Assembly (NCBI GenBank): GCA_003021705.1
Contig: PXRJ01000030.1
Location: 1-45,591 of the forward strand
Direction: 5' to 3'
Source: Halobacteriales archaeon QS_3_64_16
GTDB lineage: Archaea; Halobacteriota; Halobacteria; Halobacteriales; Halococcaceae
DNA length: 45,591 bases
The notes below the pieces were generated by a model. That model was not told where the DNA came from. It saw only the letters and a program-made list of their open reading frames with translations, and searched no databases. Position 1 is the stretch's first letter. The number at the start of each line of letters is the position of its first letter. This document shows positions 35,218-43,352 of this stretch, in pieces. The position numbers and the translations under genes were made by a program.

Positions 35218-35691
35218 TCAGGTCTCGTCGGCGACCCAGCGATCGGAGTAGGCGGTCCCACAGTCACACACCGCGTAGGCGTGGATCACGTCGCCCTCGG
35301 CATAGATGCCACCGACTTCCTCGTTGCGCTCCTCGGCGAACGCGAAGGCGTATCGGACCGTGTGACCCTTCCCGTCGATGTCGGGGTGCTCCGTTGAGCT
35401 CGAATCCGCTCGGTCGAGGGCGGCCGGACAGGCTCCAATGAGGGCTTCGAGGTCGATTTCGCCCTCGGTGTCCATTGCCCTGCTCGCGAGATCCATTGGA
35501 TCGGTCCCGATGGCGCGTTCGGCGACCCGACGACCGCGTTCGGCCCCGAGGACGAGGACGACTCCTTTCTCGACTTCCTCGCCGCGGTCGGCGAGCGCTT
35601 CGATATCCGAGACCCCGCTCTCGGCGAGGTAGACGAGGACTTCCTCGGGGGACTCGCCAGCGAGAAATCGCTTCCGAGCGTCGTTTACCAT
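35218..35691 (-). CDS. DUF5807-like conserved haloarchaeal protein
   Basis: A 157-residue acidic protein. Recognisable blocks are KRFLAGESPEEVLVYLAESGVSD, EKGVVLVLGAERGRRVAERAIGTDPMDLASRAMD and the C-terminal FAFAEERNEEVGGIYAEGDVIHAYAVCDCGTAYSDRWV. The CxC near the end could bind metal. From memory this is DUF5807; no function is known. Confidence 0.75.
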   Translation of the reverse strand: MVNDARKRFLAGESPEEVLVYLAESGVSDIEALADRGEEVEKGVVLVLGAERGRRVAERAIGTDPMDLASRAMDTEGEIDLEALIGACPAALDRADSSSTEHPDIDGKGHTVRYAFAFAEERNEEVGGIYAEGDVIHAYAVCDCGTAYSDRWVADET

Positions 35692-35796
35692 ACCCGCCGT
35701 CGGTGCCGTGCGCTGAAAACGAGCCGGTTCGAGCGGCGAGTACCGAGCGGTCGTCGTCCGAAAGAGACAAAAGAGAAGAAGAGAGTCGACAGCCGA

Positions 35797-35805
35797 TTTT
35801 TAAAT
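35797..35805 (+). promoter_or_regulatory. TATA box for the winged-helix gene
   Basis: TTTTTAAAT is centred about 32 nt before the ATG at 35834, a good archaeal TATA box at leaderless spacing. Confidence 0.6.
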
Positions 35806-35833
35806 CCCAAAACGTGCAATTCGAGAACTGTAG

Positions 35834-36175
35834 ATGGCAATAGGACCGATTCGAGCGCTCGAAAAGAAGTACAGCGCCGAGATCCTCACGGCGACGGCCG
35901 AACCCTGTTCCGCACGGGAGCTGAGCGAGGAGCTCGACATCCCCATCGCGACGAGCTACCGGCGGGTCGAGGAACTGCTCGATGCGGGGCTGTTGGCGCT
36001 CGATGGACAGGTTCGCTCCGCGGGTGGCCGGCGGACGAAGCTCTACCGACGCGAAGTCAGTGCTATCGCCGTCGAGTTCGACGAGGAGGCGATCGACATC
36101 TCGATCGAACGGCGACGCTCGCGGGAAGCGGAGGGGCCGAAGGTAACGAGAAACTGGGCCACCCACTCCGAGTAA
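35834..36175 (+). CDS. winged-helix transcriptional regulator (ArsR/HTH_20-like)
   Basis: A 113-residue winged-helix protein. It reads PIRALEKKYSAEILTATAEPCSARELSEELDIPIATSYRRVEELLDAGLL, then the wing GQVRSAGGRRTKLYRREVSAIAVEFDEEAIDISI. It resembles small haloarchaeal regulators next to transducer or sensor genes. The strong TATA box fits a leaderless transcript from this ATG. Its target is not evident; the broken Htr gene starts about 180 nt downstream. Confidence 0.78.
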   Translation: MAIGPIRALEKKYSAEILTATAEPCSARELSEELDIPIATSYRRVEELLDAGLLALDGQVRSAGGRRTKLYRREVSAIAVEFDEEAIDISIERRRSREAEGPKVTRNWATHSE

Positions 36176-36357
36176 CCGACGATCGGTTCGCCGAAGGTAT
36201 ACAACGACATGCGGAGGAATTGTCCCTATATGTAGCATGAATTTTACCCTTTCGCTGGGCGTGGAGAAATGCATCTGACTGGGAAGGATCCCGTCGCTTG
36301 GACGGATTGGAAGGGAAGCGAAGGGGCACCTCGATCGCGACCGGAAGGACACACTAG

Positions 36358-37166
36358 CGTCGAGCCGCCGAGAGCAGCGTTGAGGCCAGCGAAGCCGCTC
36401 AAGAAGGCATGGAGATGATGGACGAGATCGCCGCTCAGACCGAACGCACCGTCGCGGAAGTCGAAAAACTCGACGACTAGATGGACGAGATCATGGGCAT
36501 CACCGACATCGCCGAACGGACGAACCTCTTGGCACTGAACGCGAACGTCGAAGCCGCCCGCGCGGGCGGCGATGGGGGAACGACCAGTGGCAGCGCGGAG
36601 GGCCTCACCGTCGTCACCAGAACCGGAGGTTCTGGTTGGCTCACGAGAGCGGCGCTCTCGTGAACGTCGCCGACGAAGTGAAGAGTCTCGCCGAGGAGAC
36701 CAAAGAGAACGGCCAGGAGATCGAGGAGTTGGTGACCCCAGTTCGCGACCAGACCGAATCGGCGGTGAGGAACATGCGCGAGACCAACGAGCGGGTCGAC
36801 AGCGGTTCGGAGACCGTCGCCGAGAACATCCAGAACACCAATTCGTGGATCCAGGGGATCAACGCGGCGACGAGCGATCAGGCCGAATCCACCGAGGAAG
36901 CGCTCCCGATAGTCGACGAGATCACCAATGTCAGCGAGGAAACCACCGCCGAGGCCGAGAGCGTCGCTGCGGCCGCCGAAGAACAGACGGCGGCGCTGAC
37001 CGAGGTCACCGAAACCACCGAGGAGCAATCGAGACAGGCCGACGAACTGAGCGATATGGTCGGACAGTTCGACACCTCGGAGTCAGGAACGACGACGGAC
37101 CTCGATCGCGATCCGAGCGCGCGGTCGGGCGATCGAACCACTGGCGCCGTCGGCGACGACGACTGA
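36358..37166 (+). pseudogene. halobacterial transducer (Htr/MCP) signalling domain, broken
   Basis: The frame from 36358 reads SVEASEAAQEGMEMMDEIAAQTERTVAEVEKLDD, then a TAG at 36478-36480 (where Htr proteins usually have Gln). It continues as [30 protein letters not shown], the hairpin tip of the methyl-accepting signalling domain. After GLTVV a 49-bp insertion (36616-36664) shifts the frame. The domain then resumes as VADEVKSLAEETKENGQEIEELV and runs through SWIQGINAATSDQAEST and AAAAEEQTAALTEV to the stop at 37166. The membrane, ligand-binding and HAMP parts are absent; 36176-36357 holds only an AT-rich, promoter-like CTATATGTAG. Nonfunctional. Confidence 0.88.
36616..36664. mobile_element. 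49-bp double-hairpin insertion with 4-bp direct repeats
   Basis: Two perfect hairpins stand side by side: 9-bp arms ACCAGAACC/GGTTCTGGT around GGA (36616-36636) and 10-bp arms TCACGAGAGC/GCTCTCGTGA around GGC (36641-36663). They are flanked by CGTC at 36612-36615 and again at 36665-36668. Removing the element plus one CGTC restores the conserved Htr reading (GLTVV joined to ADEVKSLAEE), so this is a precise insertion with a 4-bp target duplication. No coding capacity. It looks like a miniature (REP- or MITE-like) element moved in trans. Confidence 0.7.
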
Positions 37167-37424
37167 CCGATGGTCGCTTGCGGGCGAACCCGGAACAGGC
37201 CGACCGCGAGACCGACCGCCGAACAGCGATCGGTCGTCGGAATCGACGAGGACTTCGGACCGACGGGGCCATCGAGATGGTCGAAAGCCAGCGAGGAGCG
37301 ACGAACTCACTCCCGAGGAGATGTAACAGTGGGCGGTCACGGCCGGCTAGACGAACGAGAAGAACACGAGAAAGAGTTAATTTTCGATTCGACCCCGGCA
37401 ATCAAAAACTTATTACGTCTCGTT

Positions 37425-37436
37425 AATTATATATTA
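37425..37436 (+). promoter_or_regulatory. AT-rich promoter region of the PadR-like gene
   Basis: The 328-nt space 37167-37494 has no gene. Near its end a sharp AT-rich tract contains AATTATATATTA, giving a predicted start of transcription near 37457 and a leader of ~38 nt before the ATG at 37495. The tract extends back to about 37371 with several A/T runs. Confidence 0.5.
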
Positions 37437-37494
37437 CTAGCCGCTGCCGACGGTGCGAGCGAAGCACGGCAGGCGACGGAACGTGAGTCCAGAT

Positions 37495-38049
37495 ATGATC
37501 GAAGGCGTCGAGAACGGCGACGAACGGATCGACCGGTTGCTAGAGGAACTCGCGGCCTACGGGGTGATCGACGCCCGGGCCGAGGGCGAGAACGGAGCCG
37601 ACGTCCTACAGGAGGGTTCAGGTGTGGCTCCGGACTCCTCGGACTCAGGGAGCGAGCCGGGCGGGCCGAGGAGTGTGGAGTCGGTGTTCGCCGGCCCGGA
37701 GACCGACTTTTCTTTCGACGATGCGATAATCAAGGAGAACCTCGAGGCGATCCTCTTAGGGTTGATCTCGGTGCGTGGCGGGGCACACGGGAAAGCGCTC
37801 ATGGGCGATCTCGCTCGCTTTTTTGACGCGGAGTTGAGCCCGGGAACGGTCTACCCCCGATTGCACGATCTCGAAGCCGAAGGGCTGCTACAGGTACACG
37901 AACTCGTCCGCACGAAAGAATACACGATCGACGACGAGACGCGCACTCGAGAGCGGATCGAGCGGGCAATGGGCCAGCACGTAGCGCTCGGTGCGGTGTT
38001 TCGCTCCTCGCTCGGCGGTGCCGGTTCGACGCCCGCGGATCGAGGGTAG
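37495..38049 (+). CDS. PadR-like winged-helix regulator
   Basis: A 184-residue protein. The N-terminal ~75 residues are acidic with a short helix (DERIDRLLEELAAYGVIDAR) and a Ser/Gly/Pro linker. The PadR-type winged helix follows: NLEAILLGLISVRGGAHGKALMGDLARFFDAELSPGTVYPRLHDLEAEGLL, and the wing HELVRTKEYTIDDE with a dimerisation helix after it. The ATG at 37495 was chosen for its leader position after the TATA tract; a GTG at 37483 is possible. The N-terminal extension is unusual for PadR proteins. Target unknown. Confidence 0.75.
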   Translation: MIEGVENGDERIDRLLEELAAYGVIDARAEGENGADVLQEGSGVAPDSSDSGSEPGGPRSVESVFAGPETDFSFDDAIIKENLEAILLGLISVRGGAHGKALMGDLARFFDAELSPGTVYPRLHDLEAEGLLQVHELVRTKEYTIDDETRTRERIERAMGQHVALGAVFRSSLGGAGSTPADRG

Positions 38050-38228
38050 CCGGGTGGTCGAACTGTTGAGCGATCGAGTAGTTCCTACACCCGTAGTCGA
38101 TAGTGCCGACCGGCAGCCGACGTAAGTGAGAGATCCAGTGGCGACCGGAACCGAGGCCGAAACCGAGGAGTAGCACAGAAACCCTTTCAACTACAGAAGG
38201 GAACCGGGGGCCGCAGCAATCGAGGGTT

Positions 38229-38669
38229 TCAGCGGTCGTCGTCGAGCGACCGGGCGATCGATCGGAGACTGTCGTCGAGTGGGGCCGTAGCTTCGTAGAC
38301 GGCCCGCTCGCCGGGAACGCGGAGCCCGTAGGCGTGCTCGGACGCTACGACGTCGAGCAGTACCGAACGGCCGAACTCGAGGTCGTTTCGGGTTTGCCAC
38401 TCCGCGAGGCGATCGGTGCCCTCGGCGGGTTCGCGAGCAAGGCGGGGGTTATCGTACGCCCCGCGGATCTCGGGGTCGCCCTCGAAGGTCCGCTCGATCC
38501 GGGCGTGATAGGTATCGCCGTTGAGCGTGAGGCGGACAGCTTCCTCGATCGGGAGAGAAGCGTCGATTCCCGAGCAGTCGAGGCGCGGGCGATCCATCCG
38601 ACCGCGACGCTCGATGCTGACCCGGTGGGTCTCGATCGAGGGGTGGTCGCTCGGGAGTCGATCAGCCAT
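38229..38669 (-). CDS. conserved haloarchaeal protein (DUF7112-like)
   Basis: A 146-residue acidic protein. Recognised blocks are MADRLPSDHPSIETHRVSIERRGRMDRPRLD, IRGAYDNPRLAREPAEGTDRLAEWQ, FGRSVLLDVVASEHAYGLRVPGERAVYEA. I recall this as a haloarchaeal conserved family, possibly DUF7112; the number is from memory. The ATG at 38669 starts at the conserved MADR. It lies just downstream of the S6e gene on the same strand. Confidence 0.7.
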   Translation of the reverse strand: MADRLPSDHPSIETHRVSIERRGRMDRPRLDCSGIDASLPIEEAVRLTLNGDTYHARIERTFEGDPEIRGAYDNPRLAREPAEGTDRLAEWQTRNDLEFGRSVLLDVVASEHAYGLRVPGERAVYEATAPLDDSLRSIARSLDDDR

Positions 38670-38748
38670 ACTGGGATGTCTCGTGAGGTGTGTCGTTCCG
38701 GTCGGGTTCGTCGCTGCGGTCGGACGGTCGATGAGGTTCGTTGTGGCG

Positions 38749-39150
38749 TTACTCGGCTTCCTCGTCCTCGTCGTCACCGAGCAGATCCTCGATCGACTCC
38801 CCGCCGCGATCGGTGATCCTGGCGTTGACCTGGCTGGTCGCGTCGCTCACTTCGCGGCCGCGAACGGTGATCCGGCGGCGTTCGCCCTCCTTGGAGGGGT
38901 TGAAGCCGGTGCCGCCGTCGAGCAGTAGCGCCTTGAGATCGGGACCGGCGACGTCCTCGCGCATCGGTCGGCCGGCGTCGTCCGACCCGCCGGTGATCTC
39001 GAGGGTGTACCCCGAGAGACCGACGCTACCGCCGTCTACGTCCGCGCCGATCTCCCGGCCCAGAAAGCGGTTCGCGTCCTGTCCCTCGACGTCGAACTGG
39101 TAGGTGGTACCGTCGTTGGGATCGGCGACGGCGACCTGAAATTCGGCCAT
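38749..39150 (-). CDS. rps6e: 30S ribosomal protein S6e
   Basis: The 133-residue archaeal S6e is a small-subunit protein. It reads [92 protein letters not shown]. The GGSD-GRPMR block and KGxRRRKTVRG-like block are the family marks. The highly acidic C-terminus is haloarchaeal. Full length. Confidence 0.96.
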   Translation of the reverse strand: MAEFQVAVADPNDGTTYQFDVEGQDANRFLGREIGADVDGGSVGLSGYTLEITGGSDDAGRPMREDVAGPDLKALLLDGGTGFNPSKEGERRRITVRGREVSDATSQVNARITDRGGESIEDLLGDDEDEEAE

Positions 39151-39386
39151 ATTGGGAACGGAGCGGGCGCGGCGTCAAAAGCGTGCTGAAAGGACACGCC
39201 GGTCGTCGGCCCCGACGTTCGGCTGAGTGCTCCGAACCGATTGCCCGTCCGTCGTGTGCTACTCGGGCGAAAACGACCGAACTGTGCATTGCCGGAGTTC
39301 GGTTTCCGCGTTCGCGTTTCACGGTGCGAGCAGGCAGCCACATCGGAAACGACGCTCACAAACGAGTGTAGCGATTGGGCGAAATA

Positions 39387-40784
39387 ATGGACCTTCGCTT
39401 TCTCGGCGGCGCGCGCGAGGTCGGTCGCAGCGCGATCCTCGTCGACGACTCGTTGCTGCTCGATTACGGACTGCTGACCGGCACGCCACCCCGGTATCCG
39501 ATCGGGGACGTCGATCCCGACGCGGTCGTTCTCTCTCACGGCCACCTCGATCACGTCGGTGCGGTGCCCGCATTGCTCTCGGGAACCGATCGCCCCGAGA
39601 TCCACTGGACGCCACCAACCGCCGAACTCGCGAGGACGCTCGCACGCGACACGCTCAAGTTGCATGGGGGCACCCCCCAGTGTCCCTTCACCGAAACGGA
39701 GGTGACCCGCATCACCGAGCACTCCCATCGCCACGGCTACCGCGAGCCCTTCGCGGTCCCCGCGTCAGGAGAGGACGCGAGGCGATCGAGCGGCTTAGAG
39801 CCGCGAGCGGAGGGCTACGAAGTAACCTTCTTCGACGCCGGGCACATCCCGGGCAGCGCCCACGTCCTCGTAGACGACGGCGAGACGCGCCTGTTCTACA
39901 CCGGTGATTTCCACGTCGACGAACCAACGGACGGCAGGACGAACACTGAAGACGAGAGAAGCAGGCAAGGGAGCGGACGAGCGGATGGCTACGTAGCGAA
40001 AACCGGTTCGGCCGGCGAGGCCGAGTCGGTCCCCGGCCAGCGCCTCGTCGCGGGCAGCACCGCTCGCCCCGAGGCCGACGTCCTCCTGATCGAGAGTACC
40101 TACTCGGACGTCGAGCACGGCCCGAGGGAAGAGGTCGAACGCCGTTTCGCCGAAAGCGTCAGAACGACGCTCTGGGAGGGCGGCACGGTGGTGATTCCGG
40201 CCTTCGCGATCGGCCGCACGCAGGAACTGATGATGGTGTGTGCGGCCCACGGTGTTCCCTGTTACGTCGATGGAATGGGAGCGGAAGTCACCGAACAGGT
40301 ACGCCAGCATCCCGACTTCCTGCGCGACGCCGATGCGCTCCGGCGGGCGAACTCCCACGCCCGGTTCGTCACCGGCCGGGACGGCCAGCGGCGACGGATC
40401 GCTGCGGACAATACGGCGATCATCACCACCAGCGGGATGCTCTCGGGGGGCCCGGCGATGACCTACATCCCCGAGATCCGAGGTCACCCGGTGAACAAGA
40501 TCTGCCTGACGGGCTATCAGGTCGCGGGGACGCCCGGCCGCGAGCTACTCGATACCGGGCGGGCGGAAATCGACGGGCAGGTGGTGCCGGTAAGCGCCCG
40601 GGTCGAACAGTACGACTTCTCGGCCCACGTCGATCGGAGCGGGCTACTTGACTTCCTGGGGTCCTACGAGGAAAGTGAGGTCCTCGTGAACCACGGGGAC
40701 CGGTGTGTGGCCTTCGCCGAGGAACTGGCCGAAAGCGGCTACGTGGCGAGCGCGCCCGATCTCGGCGAAACGATCACCGTCTGA
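39387..40784 (+). CDS. beta-CASP metallo-beta-lactamase-fold ribonuclease
   Basis: A 465-residue metallo-beta-lactamase/beta-CASP nuclease. The zinc motif is LSHGHLDHVGA, the later metal ligands are in FFDAGHIPGSAHVL and FYTGDFHVDE, and the beta-CASP part is VLLIESTYSDVEHG, VVIPAFAIGRTQELMM, TSGMLSGGPAMTYIP and FSAHVDRSGLLDF. Family members are RNA exo/endonucleases related to CPSF73. About 45 hydrophilic residues (EPTDGRTNTEDERSRQGS to ARPEADV) are inserted after the GDFH motif. The ATG at 39387 begins the conserved MDLRFLGG. Confidence 0.9.
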   Translation: MDLRFLGGAREVGRSAILVDDSLLLDYGLLTGTPPRYPIGDVDPDAVVLSHGHLDHVGAVPALLSGTDRPEIHWTPPTAELARTLARDTLKLHGGTPQCPFTETEVTRITEHSHRHGYREPFAVPASGEDARRSSGLEPRAEGYEVTFFDAGHIPGSAHVLVDDGETRLFYTGDFHVDEPTDGRTNTEDERSRQGSGRADGYVAKTGSAGEAESVPGQRLVAGSTARPEADVLLIESTYSDVEHGPREEVERRFAESVRTTLWEGGTVVIPAFAIGRTQELMMVCAAHGVPCYVDGMGAEVTEQVRQHPDFLRDADALRRANSHARFVTGRDGQRRRIAADNTAIITTSGMLSGGPAMTYIPEIRGHPVNKICLTGYQVAGTPGRELLDTGRAEIDGQVVPVSARVEQYDFSAHVDRSGLLDFLGSYEESEVLVNHGDRCVAFAEELAESGYVASAPDLGETITV

Positions 40785-40927
40785 CCGGTGGAACTGATCG
40801 AACACCCCGAAGGAGAGGACGTAGAGAAGAGGTAATTACGCTCGGAGACCGATAGTCGAAACCGGTCGTGTAGCGCCCCCGCACAGGCGAGGGGACGCTT
40901 TTTGAGTCTCCTTCCCCTGAAGAAGGT

Positions 40928-41617
40928 ATGGACGACGAGCGCGAGGGGGTGGAGCCGCCGGCCGATCGTCGGTCGCCGGTCGGAGCGCCGGTTATCCGCG
41001 GGGACCCCTCCCTCGCCGGCGAACACGCCGAGCGCGCGACGCAGTTCGACCCCGAAGATCCCGAGAGCCTCGCGCTCGCGGCCGATACGGTCCGCCGGTT
41101 CGCCGAGAACACCGGCGGGGCCGATAGCGTCTACGTGCTCGAGGGCGCAGCGGCGTGTGCGGCACTCGTCCGCGGGGAAGGGTCGTACAAGGCCGCAGCC
41201 GAGCGAGCGGGCGGTGAGGCAACGGTAGCCTTCATCAGGAAGTGGGCTCGGGTCCACGATCTCCCTCGATCGATCCGTCGGCACGTCGCGATGGGCGACA
41301 TCGCACCGACCGCCGCGAAACACATCGCTCGCGTCGCCGGCGAGGAACGATTCTTGCTCGCGTGGGCCGTTCTGGACAACGATTTGACGGTGCGAGAAGT
41401 ACGAGCCGCGGCGAGTGCGGTCAACGACGGGACGCCAGTCGAGCGGGCGCTGCAAGCACGCGGGGTCAGGCCCGGGGAACTCTCCCTGTCGCTCCCCGCG
41501 GCAAGCTACCGGGAACTCAGGCGCCGGGCGTCTCTCGAGGGCGTCGAACCCGACGAGGTGATCACCGAAGCTCTCGAGGCCTATCTCGAGGGGAAACCCC
41601 CACTACCGCCCCAGTGA
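40928..41617 (+). CDS. conserved haloarchaeal protein (DUF7119-like)
   Basis: A 229-residue protein. After an acidic tail it reads VIRGDPSLAGEHAERATQFDPEDPESLALAADTVRRFAENTGGADSVYVLEGAAACAALVRGEGSYKAAAERAGG. The segment TVAFIRKWARVHDLPRSIRRHVAMGDIAPTAAKHIARVAGEERF resembles a DNA-binding helical domain. The C-terminal SYRELRRRASLEGVEPDEVITEALEAYLEG looks like a ribbon-helix-helix. DUF7119 is named from memory. Likely a DNA-binding protein; direct evidence is only the motif resemblance. Confidence 0.7.
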   Translation: MDDEREGVEPPADRRSPVGAPVIRGDPSLAGEHAERATQFDPEDPESLALAADTVRRFAENTGGADSVYVLEGAAACAALVRGEGSYKAAAERAGGEATVAFIRKWARVHDLPRSIRRHVAMGDIAPTAAKHIARVAGEERFLLAWAVLDNDLTVREVRAAASAVNDGTPVERALQARGVRPGELSLSLPAASYRELRRRASLEGVEPDEVITEALEAYLEGKPPLPPQ

Positions 41618-41704
41618 GAGAACGGCGAGCGGAGACAGCCGGAGGAGAGAACCAGATCCGGCGAACCGTAAGGGTTTAGCGCGGGGCGACACCAAGCCAA
41701 CCGA

Positions 41705-41816
41705 GGGCTGGTAGCTCAGTTAGGCAGAGCGTCTGGCTTTTAACGTGGCTACTCGTTCGATCCGGGTGGTCGCGGAAGAGACCAGACGGTCGGGGGTTCG
41801 AATCCCTCCCAGCCCG
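41705..41816 (+). tRNA. tRNA-Lys (anticodon TTT) with 38-nt intron
   Basis: Acceptor arms GGGCTGG (41705-41711) and CCAGCCC (41809-41815) pair fully, with discriminator G and no encoded CCA. The D-arm is GCTC/GAGC, the anticodon stem TCTGG/CCAGA is interrupted by an intron, and the anticodon TTT is at 41739-41741. The T-arm has the usual GTTCGAA loop. It follows the DUF7119-like gene by 87 nt. Confidence 0.93.
41743..41780 (+). other. tRNA intron with canonical bulge-helix-bulge
   Basis: The 38-nt intron sits between positions 37 and 38. Central helix: CTTT (41737-41740) pairs with GAAG (41775-41778). The 3-nt bulges TAA (41741-41743) and AGA (41779-41781) carry the cuts after A41742 and G41780. 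The intron-side helix pairs CGTG (41744-41747) with CGCG (41771-41774). This is a full hBHBh' target for the archaeal tRNA splicing endonuclease. Confidence 0.88.
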
Positions 41817-41926
41817 TCGCAGCCACGAACGACGTTGTTCGAAGGACGCGGTGCGGCTTCCGTGATGAACGCGGTCCGATGTCACAGCACGAATAGTGTA
41901 GGCAGTAGGCGCTGAACCGAGATAGT

Positions 41927-42115
41927 TCAGCCCCGAACCGGGAGATAGGCCATCCCGGTCAGGAACGTCGCCGACAACCCTGCGAGAATGACGATCCCCC
42001 AGAGGCTCGCCCGCGCGCTGTTCGCCGCCGCGTACTGCGTGCCGGCAGCCAGGTACGCCCCGATCGTGAGAACGAGAAAGAACGCAGCGTACGCTGCCGT
42101 GGCCCGTTGTTGCAT
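41927..42115 (-). CDS. small two-helix membrane protein, unknown
   Basis: A 62-residue protein with two membrane helices (AAYAAFFLVLTIGAYLAAG and LWGIVILAGLSATFLTGMAYL). The ATG at 42115 (MQQRATAAY) is preferred over an earlier ATG that adds nine polar residues. First of four small leftward genes after tRNA-Lys. No family recognised. Confidence 0.6.
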   Translation of the reverse strand: MQQRATAAYAAFFLVLTIGAYLAAGTQYAAANSARASLWGIVILAGLSATFLTGMAYLPVRG

Positions 42116-42197
42116 AGTTGGGGAATGGCCCGTCCGTCTCATAACGGTTGCTCTTCGACACCAGAACAGGACGATCAGGTCGGGCCGACCTGGGTCA

Positions 42198-42413
42198 TCA
42201 CTCTCGCGAGCAGGTATCGATACCCAACAGGGCGTTCAGCCCACACCAGCCGACGAGAGCGTTGAACAACAGTCCGGAACTACCGAGGGCCGCGCCGGTC
42301 GCGACCGACCACCGACCGGCGAACATCGCTAAGAGGGCTACGAGAAGAAGAGCAGCGCCGCCGACGCCGCGAGCGAGTCGGTCGAGACCGCCGACGTTTC
42401 GTTCGAAAGTCAT
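42198..42413 (-). CDS. YgaP-like DUF2892 membrane protein
   Basis: A 71-residue protein: MTFERNVGGLDRLARGVGGAALLLVALLAMF, then GRWSVATGAALGSSGLLFNALVGWCGLNALLGIDTC. The N-terminal FERNVGGLDRLARGV and C-terminal GWCGLNALLGIDTC are typical of DUF2892, a two-helix inner-membrane family often linked to rhodanese domains. A GATTTATGC box lies 28 nt upstream. Function unknown. Confidence 0.8.
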   Translation of the reverse strand: MTFERNVGGLDRLARGVGGAALLLVALLAMFAGRWSVATGAALGSSGLLFNALVGWCGLNALLGIDTCSRE

Positions 42414-42436
42414 GGGAACGAAAGGGGCCGACGAGG

Positions 42437-42445
42437 CATAAATCG
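42437..42445 (-). promoter_or_regulatory. TATA box for the DUF2892 gene
   Basis: GATTTATGC on the minus strand is centred about 28 nt before the ATG at 42413. A similar GGCTTTAGG box precedes the next gene's ATG at 42788 by about 26 nt. Confidence 0.45.
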
Positions 42446-42563
42446 CTCTACCGAACCAACGGACGGATCTCCTCTGCGATCGGGGAGGCGTGTCCCCCGG
42501 TTCGAGGAGGAAGACGACTCGCTAATGGCGCTCACCGGGACCGTCGTTGCTCTCAAGGCCGAC

Positions 42564-42788
42564 TCAGTGATCGTCGTCGGTGTCGTCACTGTCCGCGGTA
42601 CCCCATGCACCGACCGCTCGCCAGAGGCCACCACCGACGAACAGGGCTCCGGTGCCCGCCGTCAGCACGCCGAAGAGAAGGACCCGCTGTCCACCCAATA
42701 GGAGCAGTGCGCCGCCGAGCAACAACGTGTGAAAACCCAACACGGCAGCGATCGCACCGACGACGAGCGTCCGGTTGATTCGAGCCAC
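42564..42788 (-). CDS. small membrane protein with acidic tail, unknown
   Basis: A 74-residue protein with two membrane helices (TLVVGAIAAVLGFHTLLLGGALLLL and VLLFGVLTAGTGALFVGGGLW) and a very acidic C-terminus (DSDDTDDDH). A TATA-like TTTAGG lies ~26 nt before the ATG. No family recognised, but similar proteins occur in haloarchaea. Confidence 0.65.
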   Translation of the reverse strand: MARINRTLVVGAIAAVLGFHTLLLGGALLLLGGQRVLLFGVLTAGTGALFVGGGLWRAVGAWGTADSDDTDDDH

Positions 42789-42900
42789 GGACGGGTTCGG
42801 TCGTACGGGCCTAAAGCCCTATCTACCCGCTACCCGGGCCGAGCGGAGCGGTTCGGAACCGTCGTGTGCGAGAGGAAACCGGCGGGCGATCGCTGGCCGA

Positions 42901-43188
42901 TCAGTGGCCGTGACCAGTAGCCTCGCCGAAACTCATCCCGAAACGGTCCTCGAACAACTCCATCGTCGTCTCCTCGACGCCCTCAAGAGCGGGGTCCGTC
43001 TCGCCGTCGGTGTGATGGACCGTCGCGTGAACCCGCTGTGCACAACTGAAAAGCACCAGGTCGCCGGCGACCTCCGTGGTACTCTGGCCTTCTTCGGCGA
43101 GCATCTCGACGAGGCGGCGCGGAAGCGTGACTTCGTCCTGCTCGTCGCCAGCGTCGATCGTGAGCGTCACCGTCTCGGATTCTGCCAT
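42901..43188 (-). CDS. conserved haloarchaeal small protein (DUF7545-like)
   Basis: A 95-residue acidic protein. It reads MAESETVTLTIDAGDEQDEVTLPRRLVEMLAEEGQSTTEVAGDLVLFSCAQRVHATVHHTDGE, ending LFEDRFGMSFGEATGHGH. The pattern of a beta-rich start and FxxRFGxxFxExTGHxH end is one I recall from a conserved haloarchaeal family, possibly DUF7545. The ATG at 43188 opens at MAES; the earlier one adds only MG. Confidence 0.65.
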   Translation of the reverse strand: MAESETVTLTIDAGDEQDEVTLPRRLVEMLAEEGQSTTEVAGDLVLFSCAQRVHATVHHTDGETDPALEGVEETTMELFEDRFGMSFGEATGHGH

Positions 43189-43352
43189 ACCCACAGTCAG
43201 GAGTCGGGACGGAAGCCTCTGTGGATCCCCGCTCGCCGTCGAGAGCGGGAGGCCTCTCCCCTCGAAGACGACGTACCGCCGAACCCGGCACGAGACACGA
43301 CGTACTCCAGTGTCGTCGAAGCCGGGCTCGAAGGTGGCGTTCCGACCGCTGT

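Noticed and set aside
37170-37826. 218-residue Arg-rich plus-strand frame overlapping the PadR-like gene
   Set aside because: Arg/Gly-rich off-frame shadow with no motif.
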